Counted from the first letter of the stretch, positions 19,850 through 31,566 are shown. The stretch is 64,000 nt of DNA from Methanogenium cariaci JCM 10550 (GCF_001315945.1 NZ_BBBG01000001.1:186001-250000); one strand, 5' to 3'. The notes: generated from the sequence alone by a model not told the origin. Translations and numbers: made by a program.

Positions 19850-19894
19850 ATAAATTATGCTTCAGGTTTCAGATATTTAATTCCCTTGATTTGG

Positions 19895-21087
19895 TCATAA
19901 GAAGTCCGAGAGGTTCTTCTGAGTCGAAATCTCCCGGAGCAGGTACTGTGACCCGCCCAGGTATCCGTGCCGAGGACGGCGGTGGCATACCGCTGTGCCC
20001 CCCCTGCGAGGTCTTCAAAGGCCGCGGGAGGCTGTGCCATCGCCCGGCGTGCTGCCTCCCGGATCACCCAGGTGCCAAGGGGGGGCCCAGTATGAACCGG
20101 CGACACTCCGGATCACAATGGCCCTCCCGGATCTGCCGGTGGTGCGCAGATAATCGAGGACGGCGAGTCGTGCGGAATAGTAGGCACCGGCAATAGGGGG
20201 GGAATACCCGGATTTCCCCTTTCCTGCTTTCCCCGTCTGTCATGACGCACCCGTTGTGCCGCCCCCCACATACTGCCCGCCTGCCAGTGCTCGATCATCT
20301 CATAGCGGAAATCTCCGGGGGGGGTGAGAATGCAGACGATGGTGTTCCCGTGCAGGGTGGCGGTAAAGACGAGATACTCGTCCAGTGCGGCGTTCCGGGA
20401 GATGCCTGCCCTGCCTGCCTTTCCCAGCATGTCGTCAACGGCGGTGATGCTCCACCGGGTTGGGACCACCTTGCGCTGTCTGCCCAGAAGACCGGCACTC
20501 AAAAGCTGGGAGACCTGATGCACGCCGACGCCATCCCGGTAGAGATCCCACACCGCATCGGCCGCCTTCAGGTCGGTGTCGCCCACCGCTTTTTCGACCG
20601 GGCGGGGGGTTTTGGCATTGTCCAGCACGTCTATTTTTCTCATATCCCCCCCGAGAGACCGACGGGGGGGGTAATCGTCCCGTCAAACCGGAGGTCGAAT
20701 GCAACCGGACGGGTGAACGCGACCTCCACATCCAGGGGGGGCACCGCGGAGAGGGCAATCTCCTGCATCGCATCCGCCCCCCCCGTGATGTAGCGGCGGT
20801 ATTCCCGCGTATCGTCCGGGACCGGACGCTGACGATGTCATCGATGGTGTAGGCCTTCTCCACCCAGACCTCGGGGGGGTTGTCGCTCTCCCCCCGATAA
20901 GGAGCGGGCCCCCGGCCATCTTCGGGTAGGCGTGTGTTCCGACAAAGACTGACGGTGCCCCCCCGCCCATATAGGAGTCGGTGGTCTTCACCCGGGCGGA
21001 GGCATGGAACCGCTCCATCACCGGACACCGGGGCAGACCGCACATCCCTTTGCCCTTGCACTGGGAACAGAGCTGACCGGGTCTCAT
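19895..21087 (-). CDS. Nre-family DNA repair protein
   Basis: About 400 residues. The N-terminus MRPGQLCSQCKGKGMCGLPR holds the C-x2-C..C-G-L-P-x-C metal-binding motif of archaeal Nre proteins. It is followed by SYMGGGAPSVFVG, AGGPLLIGESDN-PEVWV and, far on, the conserved middle and C-terminal blocks. In the frame that reaches 19895 the tail is Y-L-L-R-E-I-S-T-Q-K-N-L-S-D-F-L. Q-K-N-L-S-D-F-L is a PCNA-interacting peptide, as known for Nre. Frame changes are many (about 20885, 20790, 20665, 20335, 20200, 20080, 19960), all at tracts. The start overlaps the upstream gene's stop (ATGA). Confidence 0.82.
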
Positions 21088-22132
21088 CGTGCATCCCTTA
21101 CGATGCGGATGTCCCGGCGGGTGCAAAGGGTATCGGTCACCCAGCAGTCCCAGTGGCAGGGAGCGGGGGGATGGTCGATGCAATCTCCAGCCCCCCCTTC
21201 TCGTCATCCCTGCCCTCGGTCACCTCGACAATGACGGAACCCCCCCTACAACAGGAGTGATCAACAACGGTGTCCGCGTCACCGTCGGTCACCCCGAAGA
21301 TGGGGGGGATGCCGAGATGGGCGCATATGTGACCGCAGACTGCGGTGGTGTCGTCACCGATTGAGACCACTCCGCAGGTGTCGGTATCCACCTGAGAATA
21401 GATGTCGCAGGCAGCGTGGTCGATGACGGCAATGCGCCCGGACGGGGGGGCACGCCTCTCTGCCACCTGCGCCCCCTGTGACCGGACCGCACCTGACTTG
21501 CACCATGCCCGGGAGATGTCCACCGGGCCGTTCCGGAGGAGTTTCTCGATGCCGTGGGCCTTGAGCGTGATGCCGGATACGGCCCGGAGTCCCTCTTCAT
21601 CCGGAGCAATGACGGCGATCTCTGCGGTGGCGTGACCGATGACGATGCCGTTGACAAAGACCGGCTCCCCCCCCGGAATGCACCCGCGAATTTCCCGCAT
21701 GCAGCCTTCCGGTGTCCGGACATCCGCCGTTTTGAACACTGCCGCAAATCCGAGGCGGCGTGCTGCCTCCTCTGTCAGGCCGGGGGGGTCTGCACCGTTC
21801 CACCCGAATACCGTCCTGCTGCTGCATTCGATATGATAGACCGGTCGGTCAGACCGGGACGCCACGATCCGTCCGAACTCCTCGCCTGAGGCAGGGGGGG
21901 TTTTTCCCCGGTTCAGCAGCCATGCATCTGTTTCCGGTGGCAGGTGCCGGATAACCAGCGACGGTGGCCGGGTATTGAACCAGCAGGGAAACCCGGATTC
22001 CTCTGCTGCCGTCCGGGCCATTACACCGGCGACGATGATCTCTTCCGGGTGCAGTGCGGCACTGACCGTTTCGATGTCGCCCGTATCAAAGACCTCCGGG
22101 CCGTGGGCGATGATGGTACATCCTTCAGGCAT
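21084..22132 (-). CDS. Conserved archaeal protein coupled to Nre, function unknown
   Basis: About 345 residues: MPEGCTIIAHGPEVFDTG, EEIIVAGVMARTAAEESG, then HGIEKLLRNGPVDI, IAVIDHAACDIY, DTDTCGVVSIGDDTTAVCGH and a final CWVTDTLCTRRDIRIV in another frame. It resembles the methanogen family I recall as DUF2117, with a GTP/nucleotide-like beta-alpha N-terminus, but this is from memory. Stop TGA overlaps the Nre ATG, so the two are surely translated together. A role in DNA repair is inference from position. Confidence 0.6.
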
Positions 22133-22185
22133 TCCGGTCTCTCCTCATTGCGGGTCTTTTTGTCAGGGGGGGTATTGTTTTCATC

Positions 22186-22368
22186 ATGGAAAGTTTAGAG
22201 AAATGGTTCGCGTGTCTTCATGCCGATATCAAACCGGGAATGGCAGTTGGGGGGGCAGATGCAGAAGGCGTACCCCGCCTCAACCCTGAGGATCGTTTCG
22301 CGGTCCATGCACCAGCGTTGGTTGACGCAGGAAAAAATGGTTCTGGTGCTGCCCAACCGTTCGGATGA
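22186..22368 (+). CDS. Possible small gene
   Basis: ATG 22186 opens MESLEKWFACLHADIKPGMA, then meets a 7-G tract at about 22248. After correction the frame could run on as QMQKAYPASTLRIVSRSMHQ to a TAA at 22425. It lies between two leftward genes and overlaps the end of the glycosyltransferase in the longer version. No family seen. It may equally be chance. Confidence 0.25.
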   Translation: MESLEKWFACLHADIKPGMAVGGADAEGVPRLNPEDRFAVHAPALVDAGKNGSGAAQPFG

Positions 22369-22409
22369 CGGCACTGGTTCCGATGGAGGCCGGGGGGGGC
22401 GTGCACCCG

Positions 22410-23623
22410 TCACCGTGGATGACGTAAGGTCTCCTGAATCTCGTTCCAGAGCAGCACTCTTCCGTTCTCTGTTGCATACCGTGGGGGAGAAGTCGGGCAC
22501 CGAAAGTTTTCGTGCCTCTTCGATGGCCTCCTCCAGCCGTTCGGTGTCCGCCTCATCCCCCCCCGGATCATCACGCCTGCACCCATCCCGGTGATGGCGC
22601 GGGCATTATTGCCCTGTTCAGGGTGGTGCGGGTCGATTACCATCACCACCGGTTTCCCGAAAAAGAGCGCCTCGTGCAGGGTGGTGAGACCGCCGTGGAG
22701 GATGGCGACCTCGGCACAGCAGAGGTGGGACAGAAGATCCGGCACATAGCCGTGGGTATGGAAGTTCTCTGTCGTCTCCGGCAGCCCCGGCATCTGGGCA
22801 AAGACCTCAAAGGAGAGGTCACGGCGGCGTCCGGCGATCTCCGCCAGATGCCGGTAGAGGGGGGGATCTTGAACGGTTCGCCGCCGAATGAGGCAAAGAT
22901 GGTCTTCTCTGTACACGGATATGTGTCACGGGAGATGTCGATGAGAGGGCCGATGAACCGGTAGTGTTCCTCCCGTCCGGGAGGTATGGCGATATTGTAG
23001 TTGCTCACGGTGGCAGGCGGGGGGGCAAAGTCGGGGGGGATGATGACCCTGTCCGGCAGGGTGAGGTACCAGGAGACCAGACGGCTCAGGGCGGCCCATC
23101 CGTTCTCTCCGCCGCCTGCAAGGGTGGAGAACCGGTTCTGGTTGGTGATAAAGAGCACCGGCACGTCATCACGCCGGGCCGCTTCAACCGGTGCATACAT
23201 CGTGTCCGCGATGACGATATCCGGTTGTATGTCGGCGATCAGGGTGCGTGCCTGCCGATAGGACCGGGTGAGGTCACGGGGGGGTACGCTTTTTGAATCC
23301 CAGAGGGTCTTTCTGATGCAGAAGAGACCCCCGTTTCCTGCGAGGGTCACTTCGCGAGGAGTGTTGCGCAGACGCGGCCACCCCGCCTTGGTGAGGAAGG
23401 CATGGGACTGGCCGTATGCGGCGAGATGGCAGACAGCACCCTGTGTTTCACAATATTGTGCTGCCTTCAGGCAGCGTGAGGTGTGCCCCCCCAGCCCTTC
23501 TCCGCAGACAAAGAAGAGGATGATGGGGTGGCCGGTCTGTTCATCCGTATGTTCCGGGGTAGGGGACTGATGGGAATGAGATGTCGCTGCCATACGCAAT
23601 GCTCTGTGCTCCTGTATACACAA
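22410..23623 (-). CDS. MurG/UDP-glycosyltransferase-like protein
   Basis: About 390 residues. N-terminal domain: ILFFVCGEGLGGHTSRCL (glycine-rich acceptor loop), IADIQPDIVIADTMYAPVEA and VPVLFITNQNRF. C-terminal domain: KTIFASFGGEPFK, HGYVPDLLSHLCCAEVAILH, GGLTTLHEALFFGKPVVMV and HHPEQGNNARAI, the nucleotide-sugar binding site of GT-B family 28-type enzymes. End reads NGRVLLWNEIQETLRHPR. Frame changes near 22865, 22560 and 22480. The start is uncertain (23623 or 23593). Probably glycosylates a lipid or surface molecule. Confidence 0.75.
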
Positions 23624-23686
23624 TGGGCAGAGAGGCAGAAAAGAAGCATGGTATGGCTCTGCCGGACAGTGGCCGCCGGGATGGAG

Positions 23687-25052
23687 TTAAGGGTCCGGAC
23701 GGTCTCTGATCGGCATGTCCGTGTCCCTCTCTTTTTCTCCCGTGCCGGTTTTTAAGCGGTAATAATTTCCGCTGGAATCGAATGCGGTCATCTTCCCGTT
23801 GCTGTCATAGAATTCACCGCCGGGATGATGGGACTGTCCGTCAAGGTTTAACCAGTAGCGGGGGGGTTCTTTATTCTCATCGAATACGATATGGTATGCC
23901 ACGGACGGGCAGTTATATCGGTTGGATATATACTGTGCAATCGTATCGAAGTCCGTTTTATTATTGGTCATATAGACCTCCGCATAGGCATGGCCCCCCT
24001 CCGTCAGCGCCCTCTGCCATAATCACCCGGGTGTTCCCTCCTGTCGATTCAATCAGTGATGCGATTACGATTGCAAAATCGTCACAATCCCCCTTTTAGG
24101 CCAAGTTCGATGGTATTGCTTGCAGGAGAAAAGTATTCTTGTCCTTCCGGGTCGGAGACATATGTCCATTGTTTATGCGTTTTTTCCCATATGTCGCATA
24201 GCTGGGCGATGTTTCTCTCACCCGCATGGGATTTGTCAATCAGGGAAAGGGCATAATCCCGTGTTGTCGGGTGTTGTGTATCCATCGCATCCCTGATCTG
24301 CAGGGCCCACTCTTTTTCCTGAGAGGAAAAATAATTGGCATTTGCGGATGATTTCATCATTAAGATGCCGTTGGTAACCGCAAATACCACAACAAAAATG
24401 ATCATCAGTCTGATCAGCAGCGTTCCGCCATTCCATCCCGAATGGGTCATTTCCCGGTTGTTATCAGTATGTTCCGGGAATTCCTGCCGGTTAAACGGAA
24501 TATAATCCCCCCCGTCATATTCGATATATTCCCTGCCCCTGATGGCGATATGGTGGGCGTTTTTGAAGTGGTATTCGGCTCCGCCGATGGGTATGGTCTC
24601 ATCGGCGGTGTAATACTCGTCTTCGATATCGTGGAGATCAAAAGGAAAGTTCTCCCGTTTGTGGGGGTAACAGGATGCCGTCGCATTCCAGAAACTCTTC
24701 CCCCCCGTTGATGATGAGGTGGTGGACACGGTTAACAACGAAATGCGCCCCCCCGTCAGTGGTGAAATTCTCGTTTTGGACATGGAATTCATGTTCAAAG
24801 TCTATTTCATCATCTTCCGGCTCACTGTTCTGTCCGGGAGTGTCGAGAGCGATGTCGTATGCTTTCTTTTTTTCTGCATCTGAAAGGACTGCATACGCCT
24901 CGTGGATCTCCCGGAATTTCTCCGGTGCTCTCGGATGTGACGATACGTCGATGGTACGTCTGTAGAAGACTGTGGTACGCATTTGAAATATCGGAATGAC
25001 TTGCGTCACGGCTCAGTCCCAGTATCTCATAATATCGACATGCTCTTTTCAT
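23687..25052 (-). CDS. J-domain / tandem-repeat / membrane / transglutaminase-like protein
   Basis: One protein of about 450 residues spread over frames. N-terminus [47 protein letters not shown] is a J domain; the HPD triplet falls exactly on a frameshift (CATCGAC for CAT-CCC-GAC). Next come two copies of a 45-residue module (about 24790-24660 and 24620-24475) sharing G-G-A-x7-HH-(L/I)-x-I-x-G..E-(F/Y)-x-E-x-D-G and R-x-(N/E)-F-P. One helix [19 protein letters not shown] follows. The rest is transglutaminase-like, with [16 protein letters not shown] and YWLNLD giving Cys, His and Asp. A membrane chaperone-protease link is inference. Confidence 0.72.
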
Positions 25053-25584
25053 TGCGCCACCGGGGTACCATTTTGTTGTCGCTGATGGTAATAAATTTAA
25101 ATATCAATTACGGTGCCTATATTTAATACATTGCCAATTGTGGATTTTTATTAGAATTTATTATTAATGATATTCCGGCACGGGTCGACACCATCCGTAC
25201 CTTGGCTGGCACTTCTTTTGCTTCTTCACGATCAAACCGGCAGGGAGCCTGCGACGGTAGTCATGGGTTGTTGATGTTAGAGGAGACCGGCCACCGGTGT
25301 TAGCCGTATCAAAAAAATCGTGTCGGGTGGTATGCGACCCTCCTCTGCAGCATACCATCAAGGGAGACAACTCCGGGAATCCGGACAAACTAATCCGGAC
25401 GAAAATCGTATGGTGGCTTCAAAGAGCGACTGCCCCTGCCACATCCGGGACGAAACAGCTGTGGATAACCTATCTGAAACAACCGCATGAACGCGATCTG
25501 ACTTGTAAAAACCGTGTTGTCAGAATACCTGACTCTGAAAAAACGACCGAAATGTTACCGAAGAGGAACCAAAAGAAGAATGTA
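25053..25584. other. Intergenic stretch with no supported gene
   Basis: 25090-25175 is AT-rich (TTTTTATTAGAATTTATTATT) and probably holds the promoter of the J-domain gene. From 25180 to 25580 the composition looks gene-like and a 99-residue frame is open at 25297-25596 on the plus strand. It shows no motif and runs into the tRNA. I see nothing that can be named. Confidence 0.4.
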
Positions 25585-25658
25585 TGGGCCCGCTGAGATT
25601 CGAACTCAGGACCTCCGCCATGTCAAGGCGACGTCATAACCAGCTAGACCACGAGCTT
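25585..25658 (-). tRNA. tRNA-Val (GAC)
   Basis: The minus strand folds as a tRNA: D arm around GGTCTAGCTGGTTATGAC, anticodon stem TCGCC/GGCGG with loop TTGACAT (anticodon GAC), T arm CTGAG-TTCGAAT-CTCAG and 3' acceptor strand CGGGCCC plus A. The 5' acceptor strand reads AAGCTCG, so the first two pairs would be A-C mismatches where GGGCTCG is expected. CCA is not encoded. Confidence 0.9.
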
Positions 25659-25763
25659 GTGCCTGTGCCTACATACCTTGGATGTGGGATTATAAAAATG
25701 ATTTGTTTTGTTTCCGGCATCAGTGGTTTTTCGGGAGCCTGATGCCGGTTTTTGTGTCAGTTA

Positions 25764-27364
25764 TCAGATATGTGCATAGCGTGCGGTGGAGACGCCGTCG
25801 ATTTTGACGATCTCGTCCATCGCTTCCTGGGGGACTGCCGCATCCACGTTCAGGACCATGATGGCCTCCTGACCGGGTTCGTTACGACCGACCTGCATGC
25901 CTGCGATATTGACATCATACCGGCCGATGATGGTGGCAAACTGTCCGATGACACCGGGCACATCACGGTGGCGTGAAATGACCACGTCGCCGCCCGGCGT
26001 CATGTCGGTCATGTACTCGCCGATGGCGACGACGCGGATCTTCTCCGGGGGGGTGGCAACGTTACCGGAGACAGACTCCTGCATCGTGTCGGTCTTCAGC
26101 TTGATGGTGATGATGTTGGTGAATCCCTTTGACTCGGGGGGGTGATGCTCTCACTGATGCGGATGCCGCGTTCTTTTGCGGCAAATTCGGCGTTCACGAT
26201 GTTGACCGGTTCCTGCAGGATCGGATCAAGCATACCCTTGAGTGCAAGGCGGGTGATGTATTTGGTGTTCCGGCCGAAGTCTGCCGCCTTACCGCCGTAC
26301 TCGATCTCGACAGACTCGAGTCTGCCGTCGATGAGCTGAATTAAGAGTTTGCCCATCTTCTGTGCCAGCAATGCGTACGGCTCGATTCTCTCCTGCTGAT
26401 CGAGAGGTACCATCGGGGGGGCGTTCACGACAAAGCGTGCACATCCGCCCTCAAGCACATCAATGCACTGCTTTGCGACCGAGACCGCCACATTCTGCTG
26501 TGCCTCAACCGTGGATGCGCCGAGGTGCGGGGTGGTGATGACCTGTGGGAGTGCGACAATGCGCTGGTCCTTTGGTGGTTCGTTCTCGTAGACATCAAGC
26601 GCTGCGCCTGCAACCTTTCCTGCTTCGATGGCATCAGCGAGTGCCTCTTCATCAATGATGCCGCCGCGGGCACAGTTGACGATGCGCACACCGGTCTTCA
26701 TCTGCGCGATCGTCTCGGTATTGATGAGGTGGCGTGTCTCTTTGACCAGCGGTGTGTGGACCGTGATGAAGTCTGCCTGGGGGGGGAAGAGTTCGTCCAG
26801 AGTGCAGACCTCGACACCGAGTTCCTTGGCCCGTTCCCGGTTGATATACGGATCGTATGCGACACAGCGCATCTCAAGAGCATTTGCCCGTTTTGCGAGT
26901 TCCTGCCCGATACGTCCGAATCCGACAATGCCGAGCACCTTGTTGTTGAGTTCGACACCCATGAACTGGGAACGCTTCCACTCGCCCGCCTTGACCGATG
27001 CGGTCGCCTGCGGGATATTGCGCGAGAGCGACATCATCATGGCAAGTGTGTGTTCGCATGCGGCAAGGGTGTTGCCGGAGGGTGCATTTGCAACGATGAT
27101 GCCCTTCTCGGTTGCTGCATCAAGATTGATATTGTCGACACCTGCACCGGCCCGTCCGATGTACTTCAGCTTCTCTGCTGCTGCAAGCACTTCGGCGGTA
27201 ACCTGTGTCCCGCTACGCACAAGCAGTCCGTCATACGTCCCGATGATCGCAATCAGTTCTTCTTCGGTGAGGCCCGTCTTCACATCGACGTTGCAATATT
27301 CACGAAGTATATCAACGCCTTCGTCTGCCAGTGTGTCACTGACCAGTACTGTAAAATCCGTCAC
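25764..27364 (-). CDS. serA: D-3-phosphoglycerate dehydrogenase (SerA)
   Basis: Opens serine synthesis by oxidising 3-phosphoglycerate. About 530 residues, the long form. Signatures: GRAGAGVDNINLDAAT, NKVLGIVGFGRIGQELAKRA (NAD site), VNCARGGIIDEEAL with the catalytic Arg, and TPHLGASTVEAQ with the catalytic His. An allosteric substrate-binding domain follows, then a C-terminal ACT domain (DVPGVIGQFATIIGRYDVNI) that senses serine. One frame change near 26138 at a G tract. Several long antisense frames over this gene are shadows. Confidence 0.95.
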
Positions 27365-27637
27365 TATTGTTCCCTGTTACTTGTTATTCTTTGTTGATAT
27401 TCATGGTTTGCCTGAATCTTCGATGTTCAGAGACAGGGGGGGCATATGATCTGCGTTGGCAGGGGGGGGAAAACACGCACTCTGTTGATGTAGTGTGGGG
27501 GGGCAATGTCGGGGGGGCCACTCATCGTTCCCTTGCGGTAACTTGAATAGGTTTCCGGGGGGGGACACATATTAATCATCGTGGTACGTTCGCCACCGTG
27601 GTAGCAAATTGATTCAATATTCAGGTGACCCATGAGC

Positions 27638-29913
27638 ATGACAAAAGTCCCCAATATTCTGTGGCTAGCTGAAATACGGAAAGATGATCTCCCTCCGTCG
27701 GTGGAAAGGGTGCATCTCTTGGAGAAATGACCTCCGTCGGTCTGCCGGTGCCAAACGCATTTGTAGTGACCGCACAGGCATTCCGCCGGTATATCGAGGA
27801 TGCGAAGATTGACACAGAGATATTCTCACTCCTCTCCGGTCTCGACGTCGAAAATTCGGATCTTCTGGAGAAGACGGCAGCAGATGTGAAAGGCATCGTC
27901 ATGAAGACGCCGGTGCCGGACGGGATCAGAGAAGACATCATCTGCTCATACATGACGATGGGAGATGATGTTGTGGTTGCTGTGCGTTCCAGTGCAACGG
28001 CAGAAGACCTTCCTGATGCCAGTTTTGCCGGCCAGCAGGATACCTACCTGAACATTAAGGGTGTAGACGCCCTCGTTGAGGCAGTCCAGATGTGCTGGGC
28101 CTCCCTCTACGGGGGGGCGCGGGCTATCTACTACCGCGCCAAACAGGGATTTGACGATTCCATCGTCGATATCGCAGTAGTTGTGCAGATATTGATTCGT
28201 TCCGAGAAGGCCGGTGTGCTTTTCTCGTCCCATCCGGTCACCGGTGAACCGACCTCTATCGTTGAAGGTTCATGGGGTCTGGGAGAGGCGGTCGTCTCCG
28301 GAATGGTCTCCCCTGACAACTATGTATATGACCAGCGTTCACGACGGGTTGTCGACCGTTATATTGCGACCAAGAAGGTTGAAATTCTGCCCGACGGGGG
28401 GGAACACGGGACAAAGGAAGTCTCTGTTTCCCCCCCGGAGCGGCAGGAAGCACCGGTGCTCTCGGATGATGAGATTGCGGCCCTCGCAAAGTTCGGAAAA
28501 GTGTCTGAGTTGCATTACGGTGTCCCGCAGGATGTGGAATGGAGCATTGTCGGCGACACCATCTATGTCCTCCAGTCACGGCCCATTACCACGATTGTCG
28601 GGAACACCGGTGTTGTGCAGGAGATGGAGAGCACCGGAGATATCCTGCTTGAAGGTCAGGGTGCATCCCCGGGGGGGATTGCCACCGGGCGCGTCGTCAT
28701 TGTCACAACGGTAAAAGATCTTGGCCGGATAAACGACGGTGACATCATGGTCGCAAAGATGACCAACCCCCCCGATATGGTGCCGGGTATGCGCAAGGTG
28801 AGCGCGATCATCACCGACGAAGGCGGCATGACCTGTCACGCGGCGATTGTCTCCCGTGAACTGGGCACACCTGCTGTCGTCGGGACAAAGAATGCCACCC
28901 ACGTCCTCAAAGAGGGAGACATCGTGACGGTGGACGGCGAGAAGGGTATCGTCTTTGAAGGTGCTGTCGCTCTCGCTCAGGAGGATGCACCCGCGGTTGC
29001 TGTTGCCGCCGCCGCACCCATCATCACCGCAACCTCGGTTAAGGTGAACGTCTCCCTTGCGGAGGCCGCTGCACGTGCGGCCGCCACCGGGGCGGACGGT
29101 GTGGGCCTCTTAAGAATTGAGCACATGATTCTCGGCCTCGGCAAGACCCCCGGATGGTACATCCGCAACGATAAGGAAGAGGATTTCATCACTGAGCTCT
29201 ATGATGGCATCAAGGTGGTCTTAGACGCATTCCCCGGCAAGCCGGTATGGGTCAGAACCCTGGACGCTCCGACAGACGAGTTCCGGAACATGGAAGGCGG
29301 AGAGGACGAGCCGGAAGAGCACAACCCGATGCTTGGATGGCGCGGCATCCGCCGTGACCTTCAGCAGACCGAGCAGTTCCGCCTGCAGGTTGAGGTATTC
29401 AAACGCCTCTGGAGTCAGGGATACAGCAATATGGGCCTGATGTTCCCGCTCGTGGGACATCCGGACGAGTTCATTCAGGCAAAGCAGATGCTTGCCGGCT
29501 GGGGGGGTGTGGATGTGGAGAACACCACCCTTGGTATCATGGTTGAAATTCCATCCAGTGCACTGATGATCGACGAGTTCATTGCGGCAGGAATCAACTT
29601 TGCCTCCTTCGGCACCAATGATCTGATCCAGTATACGCTGGCAATAGACCGCAACAATCAGAATGTGGCGGACATGTACTTCCCAAAACACCCGGCCGTC
29701 CTGAAACTCATTAAATATGCCATCGAAAGGTGCCGTGAAGGCGGTGTCGAGTGTTCCATATGCGGGCAGGCAGGGTCCGACCCTGAGATGGTGGAGTGGC
29801 TCATCAAGACCGGTATCTCCAGCGTCTCCTCAAACATTGACGCGGTGCAGAAGATCCGTGTGACCGCTGCCCGAACCGAGCAGCGGATGATCCTTGACAT
29901 GGCGAGACGATAG
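27638..29913 (+). CDS. ppsA: Phosphoenolpyruvate synthase (PpsA)
   Basis: Makes PEP from pyruvate and ATP for gluconeogenesis after CO2 fixation. About 757 residues. N-terminal ATP-grasp domain (VAVRSSATAEDLPDASFAGQ, AVVVQILIRSEKAGVLFS), the phospho-His swivelling domain with DEGGMTCHAAIVSRELGTP, and the PEP-binding barrel (MLGWRGIRRDL, GTNDLIQYTLAIDRNN, SICGQAGSDPEMV). AGGTGA at 27623-27628 lies 9 bases before ATG 27638 (alternative ATG 27632). A frame slip near 27690 separates the first 18 residues. LYG-ARAIYYR, TNP-DMVPGM and ASPG-IATGRV each carry an extra residue from a 7-base tract. Confidence 0.95.
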
Positions 29914-31020
29914 ATGCGCAGCCACGGCGTAGCAGAAGAGGAACTCTTCTCTTTTTTACATCGGTCAGAGAGAAGGATCGGCGTTATCGACATGTGCTCA
30001 GTTCGATGTGCTCGCTGCCTCATCCGGTGGCCGTGCGGGCAATGAACCTTTTTATTGAGTCAAATCTTGGTGACCCGGGTCTCTTTGAAGGAACGGCCTC
30101 TCTTGAGGCACTTCTCGTTGAACGGCTGGGTTCGCTGATGCATCTTCCGGAGGCCTGCGGATATGCGACCTCAGGCGGTACGGAATCCAACCTGCAGGCA
30201 TTGAGGATGGCACGCAGGGATGCAAGTGTGCGTTCCCCCCCCAATGTCATCGTGCCGGAATCAGCCCATTTCTCGTTTGAGAAGGCGTGTGAAATTCTCT
30301 GTCTTGAGATGCGGGTGGCACCTTCGGGTGACGGATACCGGATGGACGCAGAGGCGGCAGCCAGTCTTGCCGACAAAAATACCATCGCCCTCGTGGGCGT
30401 GGCTGGCACCACCGAATACGGGGGTGGTCGACCCGATTGCCGCCCTTGCGGATATCGCAGTGGACAAGGGCATCGCTCTTCACGTCGACGCGGCATTTGG
30501 CGGGCTGGTTCTGCCGTTTCTGCCCGAAGCCCCCCCTCTCTTTGACTTCCAGCTGGACGGGGTCACCAGTATATCGGTTGATCCCCCCCATAAGATGGGG
30601 ATGTCAACGATCCCGGTCGGCTGCCTCCTGACACGCGACCCCTCCATGCTCTGTTCCCTGAACGTAGACACTCCCTACCTGACGGTAAAACAGGAGTTTA
30701 CGCTTGCAGGCACCCGTTCCGGTGGAGCGGTAGCAGGCGCCCTTGCGGTCATTGAACATCTGGGGCGTGACGGCTTTACCACCGTTGTGGCGGAGTGCAT
30801 GGCAAACCACCGCCGTCTCACGGACGGTATGGCCGCCCTCGGCTATCCGGTTCTTGCCGAACCCGAGGTGAATGTCGCAGCGTTCGACTGCCCGCTCAGT
30901 CCCGAAGGGTGGCAGGTCTCACGCACCCGTCACGGGCATATGAGAATTGTCTGTATGCCCCACATCACCACCACCATAATCGAAGAATTTCTGAAGGATA
31001 TTGGCGATATGCATGTTTAA
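29914..31020 (+). CDS. mfnA: L-tyrosine decarboxylase for methanofuran (MfnA)
   Basis: PLP enzyme that makes tyramine, a building block of methanofuran; some homologues also make beta-alanine from aspartate for CoA. About 365 residues. ATG 29914 begins one base after the ppsA stop: [15 protein letters not shown]. Then [58 protein letters not shown] and SVDP-HKMGMS with the PLP lysine (read as DPPHK because of a 7-C tract). Frame change near 30420 and one near 29990. Its position between central metabolism and purine salvage gives no further clue. Confidence 0.93.
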
Positions 31021-31566
31021 AAAACTGGTTTCTTCTCTTGAATCATGCCCGATGGTACAGCGCGGCGACTACCACTACTTTATCCACCCGGTGAGCGACG
31101 GCGTGCCTCTCGTCGAACCGGCCTGTTGCGGGAGATCGCGGTCGAGATGGTGCGTGTGCTGGACTTCACCGGGGTACAAAAGATCGTGGTGGCAGAGGCG
31201 ATGGGTATTCACATCGGTGTGGCCCTCTCGCTTATTACCGATATTCCCCCCCTTTGCATTGTCCGGAAACGGAATTATGACCTGCCGGGTGAGGTGGCTT
31301 TGCACCAGTCCACCGGCTACTCCAAGGGAGAACTCTATCTCAATGGTGTTGAGTCCGGCGATCGGGTCATCATCGTTGACGATGTGCTCTCCACCGGCGG
31401 TACGATGAAGGCCCTGCTTGAAGGCCTTGCGATTGCGGGTGCTGAAGTGCAGGATGTCCTTGTGGTCATTAAACGTGGCGAATGTGATATCGGCCGACCC
31501 TATAAGGCGCTCGTGGAAATTGAAGTCGATGAGTCAGGCGTGCATGTCAAAGATACTTTCTTCTGA
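31013..31566 (+). CDS. hpt: Hypoxanthine/guanine phosphoribosyltransferase-like (Hpt)
   Basis: Salvages purine bases with PRPP. About 185 residues. ATG 31013 overlaps the mfnA stop: [20 protein letters not shown]. Then [19 protein letters not shown] and the PRPP-binding loop [20 protein letters not shown], with IKRGECDIG late. This matches the archaeal Hpt family. One frame change near 31125. Tightly packed with mfnA and dph2. Confidence 0.88.

Noticed and set aside
25297-25596. 99-residue frame that could be a transposase fragment.
   Set aside because: No DDE or other transposase motif, no inverted repeats seen, and it runs into the tRNA-Val gene.
26525-27397. 290-residue open frame on the plus strand opposite serA.
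   Set aside because: It is antisense to a well-conserved gene with third-position GC bias, which opens such frames. No family motif and no start signal.
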